From positions 1-64,000 of the forward strand of contig CANLMQ010000005.1 in assembly GCA_947492175.1 (NCBI GenBank): a stretch of 64,000 nt of DNA, given 5' to 3'. Position 1 is the stretch's first letter. Each line of letters starts with the position of its first letter. Both the position numbers and the translations under genes were made by a program. This DNA comes from an uncultured Draconibacterium sp. (GTDB lineage: Bacteria > Bacteroidota > Bacteroidia > Bacteroidales > Prolixibacteraceae). Positions 7,871-15,276 of this stretch are shown here, one piece after another. A model generated the notes under the pieces. It was not told the origin of the DNA. It searched no databases and was given only the letters and a program-made list of their open reading frames with translations.

Positions 7871-8040
7871 ACCACCCCACCGCAGTAAACGCGGTCCCCC
7901 CCTCCTGTCAGGAGGGGAAATTTAAGTCGTACTAAAAAATTATCCTATACTCCGAAAATATCAAATGCAATACGAATATTTCTCCTCCTTCGAGGAGGAG
8001 TACCCTGATGCAGCGCAGCGGAATCAGGGGGAGGTGGTGG
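7871..8040. repeat. CACCACC palindromic element, copy 3
   Basis: A 170-bp copy from ACCACCCCACCGC to GGGGGAGGTGGTGG. It has CCCCTCCTGTCAGGAGGGG-type and CTCCTCCTTCGAGGAGGAG hairpins. The right end shares the segment CCCTGATGCAGCGCAG with copies 2 and 4; the A+T-rich spacer has diverged. Confidence 0.8.
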
Positions 8041-8047
8041 AAGAATA

Positions 8048-8243
8048 CACCACCCCGTCAGTGTAGGCAAATAACTATTCCAACTCTACATATAGCAACA
8101 CTGACACCCCTCCTGACAGGAGGGGAAACATTTTTACTCTTAATATAGTTCGGAATACAAATTGAAACTGAAATACAAACACTTCTCCTCCTCGAAGGAG
8201 GAGTACCCTGATGCAGCGCAGCGAAATCAGGGGGAGGTGGTGG
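8048..8243. repeat. CACCACC palindromic element, copy 4
   Basis: A 196-bp copy directly following copy 3. The left arm has a GTCAGTGT...ACACTGAC hairpin, then CCCCTCCTGACAGGAGGGG, the spacer, CTCCTCCTCGAAGGAGGAG and the GGGGGAGGTGGTGG end. Copies 3, 4 and 5 form a head-to-tail tandem. Confidence 0.85.
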
Positions 8244-8250
8244 AAGAATA

Positions 8251-8451
8251 CACCACCCCGTCAGCGTAAGCAGATAACTATTCCAACTCTACATACAGAA
8301 ACGCTGACACCCCTCCTGACAGGAGGGGAAATTTCATCTCCTATATAATAATATTACCTTGAAATTTAAATCCAAACTGAAATACAAACACTTCTCCTCC
8401 TTTGAGGAGGAGTGGGCTTTTGTGAGGTACGAACAAAAGGTCGAGGTGGTG
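8251..8451. repeat. CACCACC palindromic element, copy 5
   Basis: A 201-bp copy. The left arm GTCAGCGT...ACGCTGAC pairs perfectly, and the spacer is almost identical to that of copy 1 and copy 2. The right end diverges before GAGGTGGTG. It stops 7 bases short of the HNH stop codon. Confidence 0.8.
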
Positions 8452-8457
8452 AAATCC

Positions 8458-9420
8458 CTAAAACCCAAACCTTTTCCGATGCTCTCGAAAATGTTTTACT
8501 GCCGGAAAAAACTGCACATCGCCCGGAAGTAGTATTTCGTTGTTTTCGAATTGCCGGAGGCCAGAGGTGGGATTGTAGTCTTTTAGGGTGGGATGCACCA
8601 GTACACGGTAATTGTCTGAAATAGCAATCAGGCCACGGTCAAATGCACGGTGGAAGGTAGGCGAAAGGGCAAGGCCGTTACGGATGGAGTCGTTGTAGGT
8701 TTCGGCAAAGGGTGTGATATGGCAGGCATCAACCAGCGAACAGTTATTGGCGTCGGCCACCTTTAATCCACTTACCGCACATTGGTTATCGTAAACCTCA
8801 AGAATGGCTTTTCGAAATACAGAACTTCGCATTACTATAAATTCATCTCGTACCTCTTTGGGCTGTTCATCAATGGTTTGTTTTACTTTTCGTGCATAGT
8901 TTTGATCAGGATCGTAAAGAATCTGCTGCTTAATTTTTGCAGAATACGCTTCTTGTTTAGGGAATTGTGTCTGCAAATGGATGCCAAAATACTTTTCCAG
9001 TATAGCGGCTTTTAACGCCTCGCGTTGTATTGGATCGGAAAAAGCCATATACAATTCTTCCGACAGGGTAGCAGCGCATACTGTTTCCGTTAATACTCGA
9101 TAACTTTTTATCGATTTACTTTTTGTGGTTGGAATTTCCCTGCCGGGATATGTAATCAGTTTCCAGAATTGACTTTTTTCGTTTTTGAGGTGAAAGAAAG
9201 GAAGCGCAAAAGTAGCCACATGAGGTGTTTTAACCAATGTACTCCAATTGTCGAGAAAATGCTGAACCAGATCATCGGTAATCTCAATCCAATTCTCAAA
9301 AACTTCTCCAGCCTCAAACGAATCGATCAGTGCCAATAAAAGAATTGGTTTATGGGGCGCAGGGCCATAAGGTGTTGGGCCTTGTTTTAGGGAGAGTATA
9401 TTTTGGAGAATTTGCTTCAT
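8458..9420 (-). CDS. HNH endonuclease
   Basis: A 320-residue protein. The C-terminal part carries an HNH nuclease of the HNH_2 type: CAVSG (metal-knuckle start), DACHITPF, then RNGLALSPTFHRAFDRGLIAI, with the His, Asn and His expected of the beta-beta-alpha-metal fold. The first 200 residues are an uncharacterised domain beginning MKQILQNILSLKQG and containing GPAPHKPILLLALID, a pattern shared by many stand-alone HNH proteins of this class, which are often tied to restriction of foreign DNA. The gene is the last of four on the same strand, 10 bases after the PLD-type nuclease, and its stop lies 7 bases from a CACCACC element. DNA cleavage is expected; specificity is unknown. Confidence 0.88.
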   Translation of the reverse strand: MKQILQNILSLKQGPTPYGPAPHKPILLLALIDSFEAGEVFENWIEITDDLVQHFLDNWSTLVKTPHVATFALPFFHLKNEKSQFWKLITYPGREIPTTKSKSIKSYRVLTETVCAATLSEELYMAFSDPIQREALKAAILEKYFGIHLQTQFPKQEAYSAKIKQQILYDPDQNYARKVKQTIDEQPKEVRDEFIVMRSSVFRKAILEVYDNQCAVSGLKVADANNCSLVDACHITPFAETYNDSIRNGLALSPTFHRAFDRGLIAISDNYRVLVHPTLKDYNPTSGLRQFENNEILLPGDVQFFPAVKHFREHRKRFGF

Positions 9421-9430
9421 TAGAAAAATC

Positions 9431-10357
9431 CTATTTGCCTGACACCTCCCTATATTTTTTGATAATAGATTCTATTGCTCCCTTTATTTTCATTTGGTAT
9501 TCTTTTTCACTCCTAGCAAGAAGAAATTCCCAATTATATCTCTTATCCGTATATAAATAAACTGGCGATTCAAAATAGCTCCAATAATATTTAAAGTCTT
9601 TAACTTCAAACTCATCATAACTTTTCATCCACTCACCATGAAGCTCTTCGAGATTAATATCAGGATGTTTAAAATCAAACGCTATACGATTTCCTTCGTA
9701 AGTAACATCTACATGGTCATAGTAGTTAGAACAGCGCTCAAACCATAGATCTTCTCGTTGTTTTAAAGGCTCAAATTTTTTGTTTAAAAAGTATTTATTT
9801 CTGTTATTACAACGTTCTTGGGCAAATTCTTCTTCACTCTTAATATTTTCTAATTCAAATGAGCCATTGTGCTTTCTCGAGTTTATTCTCTCAATGGTAC
9901 TACCATTAATTATCTCCCGTATTTCCTTTTTAGCATTTAAAAACTCAATCGATTCATCACAACCATAAGAACCAAAACTCCTCTCATTTTCTTCAATATC
10001 ATTGAGGTGAAGTAGTACTCCCATCTCACGATTGTTCTTTTCAGAATAATCGTAAAGATTCATTGAGCAAATAAGAAGTAGGTCTCCGTTGTAATAACAT
10101 TTCGCATGAATATTTGGATGATGCAATAGATTAAGATTTTGTAGCGATAGAAGTTTCTGTTTTTCAGAATAACTCAACTTGTTTTCTCGATATATCAGTG
10201 TTATATCAACTCCCTTTTGATTTGCTTGAAATAATGAATCATAAATTCTGGAAGAAGTTTTTATATAAGGAACAATTATTATCAATTCATCTTCTGCTGA
10301 AGTAATTATTTCTTTGATCCAGTGAATGATTTTTTCTGTATTTAAAAATTTTGCCAT
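9431..10357 (-). CDS. Phospholipase D-like nuclease
   Basis: A 308-residue cytosolic protein with one PLD catalytic motif in its N-terminal third: His84 and Lys86 in IHAKCYY, followed by Asp92 and Ser98/Asn100 in LICSMNL, then NNREMGV, typical of the nuclease branch of the PLD superfamily. With a single HxK motif it would act as a dimer, as known single-motif members do. The remaining 200 residues do not match a family I recognise and are aromatic- and charge-rich, perhaps for target binding. It is encoded between the DUF2075 nuclease-helicase (38 bases upstream) and the HNH nuclease (10 bases downstream), so co-transcription is likely. A role in cleaving invading nucleic acid is inferred from context. 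Confidence 0.8.
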   Translation of the reverse strand: MAKFLNTEKIIHWIKEIITSAEDELIIIVPYIKTSSRIYDSLFQANQKGVDITLIYRENKLSYSEKQKLLSLQNLNLLHHPNIHAKCYYNGDLLLICSMNLYDYSEKNNREMGVLLHLNDIEENERSFGSYGCDESIEFLNAKKEIREIINGSTIERINSRKHNGSFELENIKSEEEFAQERCNNRNKYFLNKKFEPLKQREDLWFERCSNYYDHVDVTYEGNRIAFDFKHPDINLEELHGEWMKSYDEFEVKDFKYYWSYFESPVYLYTDKRYNWEFLLARSEKEYQMKIKGAIESIIKKYREVSGK

Positions 10358-10395
10358 TTAAATTTATCAAACTATTATCCTTGTGATTTTAATAT

Positions 10396-12390
10396 TTATT
10401 CAACTACTTGAAATCCTATAGATTTTAGATACTCAAAAGTATCATCATAAAACTCAGGAAGCCGCGTGTGGTCCTCTTTATCACCTTCGGGAATAACGAT
10501 AACCATTCCTTGCCTTGCTCTTGTAAGTAAAACGCGATAAGCATTTTTTAAATACAACTTACGTTCAGCCTTATTTATATTTTGCCATTTGCTTCCTTTG
10601 AATGATTTATAATTCCATCCTCCATCGGTAAATCGGAAATCTCCATCCCATGCTACACAAGCCCAATCCAATTCAAGGCCTTGAACATGAAATTCTGTTG
10701 CAACATCCTCTAAGTAATAGGACGAGCGTATGTCGTCCTTTTCATCCAGAAACCAATGGACTGGATCAATTGGGGATTTTACATCAATACAATAAGGTTT
10801 TAAGCGTTGGGCTTGCGATGAAACGACAATTCCATAACGCTCTGAACCTCGCGCTCTATCTTTTAGCCATTGTTTCGCCTTTTTAAAGTTTCGTGTTAAA
10901 ATAATCGGATATTTTTTGTTTACCTCTGACAGAGTTGATTGTGCACCAACTTTATCTATATCCAAAACTTGTTTGACTAACAACGAAACATTTTCTGCAC
11001 GGAATGACCTCATCGAAACGGCAAGATGTAGAGAATCAGAATGTATTACGTTAGTACGATGTTTAATTTGTTGAAGAATTTGTTCTGCGTTATACTCACT
11101 ATCTGTCAACTTGGTTGACATGTAGATATTCCAATCAGGAAAAGAACGCTCGAGAGCTTCTATCCATTCCGAAATGCCAGCTTCTCCTGTATTTATTTCT
11201 TGTCCACCACCAACTAAACATACTACCACTGCCCAATCGGGATGTCGGTCGAGACAAGAGATAAGAAATTCTGGTTCAGATTTATTAAAATCTGGAACAC
11301 CTTTCTTTTGTCGCATAAAGTTGGTGGTTTGTTCCAAAGTCCAAGCGCGTTGAGCTTCGTCAAATAAAGTAACGTGTTCAATAGGAGGATTGCTGTCGCG
11401 TAATCCTTCATCTCTAAAATGATGAACATTTTGAATGAATGCTTGCACTTCGCTTCGAGCAACTTTCTTAGTTAACTTCTCCCCTTTTGTTTTGGCTCTT
11501 TTAACCTTGTCACGTGCTAATGCTTCTTGTAATATCTTTACCAATGGTCCATTTCCAGATAAGAATACACTGTACAATTCGCTGTTTTTGTCAAAATGTG
11601 TAGTTGCGATATTAAGTCCAACTAATGTCTTTCCCGCCCCCGGTACACCTGTTACAAAACAAATTGCCTTTTCTGAATTATCTCTAGACTTTTTTATAAT
11701 TGCTGCAACTTCATCCGAAGTTTGACTCAAATTAATTGCACTAGCATCACTTCTTGAAATATCTTCAACTGAGTGATTCGCATAAAGCGAAGTTGCAGCT
11801 TCAATAATTGTAGGGGTTGGTTGATACCTTCCATTTTCCCATTCAGTCAGGTTTATTTGCTCCTGACCGTCTAAAAACTGAAGCGCTGTTGAGATAATCG
11901 ATTGCAATGAATGAGAATTACTTCTGATTGGGTCGAAAAGATTATCTTCTTTTCTCGTAGAGCTTAAAACCAGGTCTGATATTTTGGCTTTAGTCGAAAC
12001 TAAAATCGGAATAATTAACTTATCATGGCTGGTCTCGTGAAAGTTTTTTAGGTCCAGAGCATAGTCCCAAACTTGATCGATAGCATATGATGGGTATTCC
12101 TTTTCTCCTACCTTAAACTCTACTACAAAAATAATCGACTTGATAATCAACAATACGTCAATCCTTTTTCCCATTCGTGGAATGGCATATTCAAAATATA
12201 CTGAACCCGAAAAACAATTTAGAGCCTCTTGCAAATATTCAATCTGATACTTCCACGCATCCTTTTGGGTTTGCTCGGTAGCAAACTCGTTTTTATCTGC
12301 AAGTATTCCTAAAATTTCTGCATTAGAGGTTTTAGTAAACAGTTCAATTGTGTTTTGATAATATGCTCTATTCATTGAGATAATGTTCAA
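10396..12390 (-). CDS. PD-(D/E)XK nuclease-DUF2075 superfamily 1 helicase fusion
   Basis: A 664-residue protein. Residues about 60-135 form a PD-(D/E)XK-like nuclease core: RIDVLLI with Asp78 and VVEFKVG with Glu91/Lys93, then a QVWDYALDL helix. Residues about 240-650 are a DUF2075 helicase/ATPase: Walker A GVPGAGKT (248-255), Walker B LFDEAQ with Asp344-Glu345, the family landmark GGGQEINTGEAG, MRSFRAE (motif IV-like), VQGLELDWACVAWD and, near the end, NAYRVLLTRARQGMVI (motif VI). No signal peptide. Nuclease-helicase proteins of this build occur in phage-defence settings; single-gene Nhi immunity is a broadly similar concept. Here it is flanked by a small partner gene 51 bases upstream and two nuclease genes downstream. 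Confidence 0.88.
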   Translation of the reverse strand: MNIISMNRAYYQNTIELFTKTSNAEILGILADKNEFATEQTQKDAWKYQIEYLQEALNCFSGSVYFEYAIPRMGKRIDVLLIIKSIIFVVEFKVGEKEYPSYAIDQVWDYALDLKNFHETSHDKLIIPILVSTKAKISDLVLSSTRKEDNLFDPIRSNSHSLQSIISTALQFLDGQEQINLTEWENGRYQPTPTIIEAATSLYANHSVEDISRSDASAINLSQTSDEVAAIIKKSRDNSEKAICFVTGVPGAGKTLVGLNIATTHFDKNSELYSVFLSGNGPLVKILQEALARDKVKRAKTKGEKLTKKVARSEVQAFIQNVHHFRDEGLRDSNPPIEHVTLFDEAQRAWTLEQTTNFMRQKKGVPDFNKSEPEFLISCLDRHPDWAVVVCLVGGGQEINTGEAGISEWIEALERSFPDWNIYMSTKLTDSEYNAEQILQQIKHRTNVIHSDSLHLAVSMRSFRAENVSLLVKQVLDIDKVGAQSTLSEVNKKYPIILTRNFKKAKQWLKDRARGSERYGIVVSSQAQRLKPYCIDVKSPIDPVHWFLDEKDDIRSSYYLEDVATEFHVQGLELDWACVAWDGDFRFTDGGWNYKSFKGSKWQNINKAERKLYLKNAYRVLLTRARQGMVIVIPEGDKEDHTRLPEFYDDTFEYLKSIGFQVVE

Positions 12391-12441
12391 AAGTTAACCA
12401 TAAAGCTAACATAAAAATGAACATAAAATTAGAGCTATAAT

Positions 12442-12696
12442 TTATTTTACTTCTCTTAAAGCAATTAACTCACACCAATCATGGTCCAATTCGGGATTAT
12501 ATTTTGGAAATTGTGGTTTTACTAATCCAAAATCATGAGGGATAAAATATAATCCATCAATTAATTCACTTCTAAACCATTTTTCAAATTCTTGAAGACT
12601 CAAGTTGTTAGGATTTTCAATGATAGATTCTTCATACAGTTTATTATTGCCTGCGTCTCTATATAAATACTCAATGATTATTTTATTCTTTGTCAT
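12442..12696 (-). CDS. Small acidic protein, first gene of the nuclease-helicase cassette
   Basis: An 84-residue protein, no signal or membrane segment. It opens with a beta-like stretch IIIEYLYRDAGNNKLYE and contains LSLQEFEKWFRSEL and GLYFIPHDFGLVKP, then ends with DHDWCELIAL. I do not know a named family. The mix suggests a small alpha/beta accessory fold. It starts the four-gene run of the same strand, 51 bases before the DUF2075 gene, and its upstream side is a repeat-filled gap, so any cassette promoter should lie there. A regulator, inhibitor or adaptor of the nuclease-helicase is possible but not shown by the sequence. Confidence 0.65.
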   Translation of the reverse strand: MTKNKIIIEYLYRDAGNNKLYEESIIENPNNLSLQEFEKWFRSELIDGLYFIPHDFGLVKPQFPKYNPELDHDWCELIALREVK

Positions 12697-12796
12697 TCAT
12701 CAAAAAAAGGAAATAAAAGTAATCGAGTCAACGGCCTATAAGTAACATCCATTCCCACAAATTTACAACATTACCCCACAACTTTTCAGGAGCAAC

Positions 12797-12887
12797 GATG
12801 CCGGAGGCATTATATGTTTATAAAGACGCGTACAAAACAAGAGGACATTCGACTCCGGCCGCCTGCCTGTCGGGCAGACAGGGAGTC
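12797..12887. repeat. REP-like element A with nested hairpin
   Basis: Begins GATGCCGGAGGCAT (hairpin) followed by TATGTTTATA, then GACTCCGGCC whose partner half GGAGTC is displaced by an inserted GCCTGCCTGTCGGGCAGACAG hairpin at about 12861-12881. So one short repeat appears to have landed inside another. A CACCACC half-element follows 31 bases later. Confidence 0.65.
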
Positions 12888-12918
12888 TTTCCTGTCCTAT
12901 TAGAAGCTACCGGTTTTA

Positions 12919-12969
12919 ACCACCCCACCGCTGTAAACGCGGTACCCCCCTCCTGACAGGAGGGGAAAT
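12919..12969. repeat. CACCACC element, left-end fragment (copy 6)
   Basis: ACCACCCCACCGCTGTAAAC-type left end with a GCGGT...ACCGC-like arm and the CCCCTCCTGACAGGAGGGG hairpin, but no right end. It ends 6 bases before the stop codon of the UvrD-type helicase gene. Confidence 0.75.
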
Positions 12970-12975
12970 TAATTG

Positions 12976-14745
12976 CTAGTTGTATAAATCTTCGAGTTGC
13001 AGTTTTTTTATACGTGAGCCCACTGCACTTTTGCTACGGCCAAAATGTTTTGCCATATCGCGCAGGTTAACACCTTTTACAAACATTACACTTAGCTGCT
13101 GATCCATTTCGCGGGTCCAGGGTTGGTAAGCCCCTTTGTTTTCTGCTTGTGCCTTTTTGTAGTAGTCCGATTTTTCACGGGTATTTGCAGTTCCGTTTCT
13201 TCGTGCATATTGGCGGGATTCGGTATTGTTGGTATCGTTTTTCGCCGTTCGCATAATGTATATCTGCGACGACGAAGCGGGGGTTTTTCCGGGAAATAAT
13301 TTTTCGGGAATAAACAGGCTGTTTTGCGCCCTGGTGAGCGCGACATACAAAAGGTTAATTTCTTCGTTCAACTTCTCGGGCGAATTGTCGTTTAACTTTT
13401 CGCCCAGGCTACCTTTTGTTATAAAATCGTCGGCAAGCTGCACATTGTCGTATTCCATTCCCTTGCTCCGGTGAATGGTTGAGAATATCATTTCTGCCTT
13501 GTGCTTTTCTTCGTTATCAACATGTAAGTCTTTAATACGTTTAATTATTCCGGCAATGCGGTTACCGTATTCCTTTACAATCTCGAGCATCATTCCAAGC
13601 TGTACATCTTCCGTTTTTTTAATGTAGTTTTCAAGCTCAACAATATCCCTCATCGACCCGATAAGCTCGTCTTTAATTAAGCGGCGTTTCCCGTTGTATA
13701 AATTTAAAATATCGTACAGCGATGCGCCCTCTTCGGCATAGGTATACGAATTTATATTGCCCTCGAAATAGATATGTTTTACATTTTTTTTCTCGGTAAT
13801 GTATTCTATTGCCTTAATTAACAATCCGTGGTTGGTGCGCGCCAAAACAGCTCTCGATTTCTTTTTTCCCGATGGGCCCACACCGGCAATTGTATATTTC
13901 TCGGGCGTATTAATCAGGTTTTTCCAGTTTAGTACTTCAACAGCCAGGTTGGCAATAGCTTGTCCGAAACGAAAACTCCTGGACAGTTGATAGCTTTTAA
14001 AACCGGTTTTTTCCAAGGCATTAATGGCATACCGCCAGCCGTAAATTTGCTGGTGTTTGTCGCCAACAATTACTTTAACCGCCTTTTGTTTCAGAAATAC
14101 ATCGAGCATTACCGGCGAAGCATCCTGGCCCTCGTCGAACAAAATATAATCGTAATTGAGTTTCGGATTCGAGAGCTGGAACTTTTTCAGGTAAAAATCG
14201 TGCGTGACTTCAATTTCGCCTGAATTCATCTTTTGCAGGAGAATACGGGTTTGATACTCTATATAATCGTAGTTTCTTTCAACAAACTCCCGGGCTTTGG
14301 CATCGGTAACCACGTTGCGGTAGTTTAAATCTTTTATTTTTCTTTTTTCGCTGTTGCAAAAATAAGCAACAAACTTACTGATGTGATTGGCAATTATAAA
14401 CTCGGAATGTGGCTCGCCGTTACCCACCAAATTTAAAAGCTCAACAATTTCATGCGTTTTATAGTCGTAAGCACGCACCCGGTACCCATTTCGAAATACC
14501 ACCTGTTTATAGGCCAGCGAATGTGCGGTTTCTACCGTTACGTTGTTTAATCCTTTGCCGGTAAACTTTTTTACAGCTTCGAGCTTTACCGACTTATTAA
14601 AGGCCAAATAAAGTATTCGGCTATTGGCAGCCCGGCTTTGTGCATATTCAATAATGGTAGTTGTTTTTCCGGAACCTGCTACTGCATTTATTTTTATATC
14701 GCCAGTTGAATTTATGATAGCAAGCTGCTCTTCTGTTAATTTCAT
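12976..14745 (-). CDS. UvrD/FBH1-like superfamily 1 helicase with C-terminal HTH-like segment
   Basis: A 589-residue 3'-5' DNA helicase-type ATPase. Seen in order: Q-motif region LTEEQLAIIN, Walker A AVAGSGKTT (21-29), YLAFNKS (motif Ia), ILFDEGQD (motif II), GDKHQQIYGWR (motif III), SRSFRFG (motif IV), STIHRSKGMEYDNVQL (motif V) and LLYVALTRAQNSL (motif VI). The layout is closest to short F-box-helicase-like UvrD proteins. The last 50 residues (PWTREMDQQL...IAKHFGRS-like, SAVGSRIKKL) form a helix-turn-helix resembling SANT/Myb-type tails, an unusual extra for a helicase. The ATG at 14745 is preferred over an upstream one because a TATATTTG -7 box lies at 14774-14781, inside the longer frame. 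CACCACC repeats sit on both sides of the gene. Confidence 0.85.
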   Translation of the reverse strand: MKLTEEQLAIINSTGDIKINAVAGSGKTTTIIEYAQSRAANSRILYLAFNKSVKLEAVKKFTGKGLNNVTVETAHSLAYKQVVFRNGYRVRAYDYKTHEIVELLNLVGNGEPHSEFIIANHISKFVAYFCNSEKRKIKDLNYRNVVTDAKAREFVERNYDYIEYQTRILLQKMNSGEIEVTHDFYLKKFQLSNPKLNYDYILFDEGQDASPVMLDVFLKQKAVKVIVGDKHQQIYGWRYAINALEKTGFKSYQLSRSFRFGQAIANLAVEVLNWKNLINTPEKYTIAGVGPSGKKKSRAVLARTNHGLLIKAIEYITEKKNVKHIYFEGNINSYTYAEEGASLYDILNLYNGKRRLIKDELIGSMRDIVELENYIKKTEDVQLGMMLEIVKEYGNRIAGIIKRIKDLHVDNEEKHKAEMIFSTIHRSKGMEYDNVQLADDFITKGSLGEKLNDNSPEKLNEEINLLYVALTRAQNSLFIPEKLFPGKTPASSSQIYIMRTAKNDTNNTESRQYARRNGTANTREKSDYYKKAQAENKGAYQPWTREMDQQLSVMFVKGVNLRDMAKHFGRSKSAVGSRIKKLQLEDLYN

Positions 14746-14773
14746 ATTTGGGCCCTGTAAATTAAAACGGCCG

Positions 14774-14781
14774 CAAATATA
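14774..14781 (-). promoter_or_regulatory. -7 box of the UvrD-type helicase promoter
   Basis: TATATTTG on the minus strand matches TAnnTTTG and lies 28 bases upstream of the chosen ATG. A TTTG is present upstream, but with a 15-base rather than 19-base spacer, so the -33 assignment is weak. Confidence 0.4.
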
Positions 14782-14974
14782 ACAACAAATAATACGCAAA
14801 GAACCAGCAGCGGAGCAAACTGAAACTTATAAAATATTCTTCCGGAAAGAAGAGATTACTTCACTCGTTCCTCCTTCGCAATGACGGCACTAGAAATAAA
14901 AACCGGCAGCAGACTGAAAGAAAACATACACGTTTGAAGATTTACACCAAACATGCTGCTGGCTGAGCCCTTTT

Positions 14975-15130
14975 CACCACCCCACCGTCATTTCATTCCG
15001 GCACCCCTCCTATCCTTTGGCCAGGAGGGGAAATTCGTGCACTTAATATACTATGAAATACAAAATTGAAATGCAGTCGTTTCTCCTCCTTACAGGAAGA
15101 GTACTCACGCTTGCAGTGAGGGAGGTGGTT
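14975..15130. repeat. CACCACC palindromic element, copy 7 (diverged)
   Basis: From CACCACCCCACCG to GGGAGGTGGTT. It has CCCCTCC...GGAGGGG and a degraded second hairpin (CTCCTCCTTACAGGAAGAG). This is the last recognisable copy and marks the right border of the island. Confidence 0.7.
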
Positions 15131-15205
15131 AAATAAAAATCCCCGCCGGATTTAATACAAAAATCATTGACAATCCTTAACCTCAATATACATTTCAGAA
15201 AAACC

Positions 15206-15253
15206 GATGCCGGAGGCCCGTCTTTTAGCACGACAGATATCGCATGTTTATAC
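15206..15253. repeat. REP-like element B (partial)
   Basis: GATGCCGGAGGC then about 20 extra bases, then ATCGCATGTTTATAC, compared with GATGCC..GGTATCGTATGTTTATA in element C. The GACTCC palindrome is missing. It lies 24 bases downstream of the acyltransferase stop codon. Confidence 0.5.
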
Positions 15254-15276
15254 GAAACACCTAATTGTAATATCGC

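Noticed and set aside
9431..12390. Assignment of helicase plus PLD pair to the Mokosh defence system
   Set aside because: Mokosh uses a different (AAA_11/12-type) helicase; this one is DUF2075 with a PD-(D/E)XK domain, so only a loose analogy remains.
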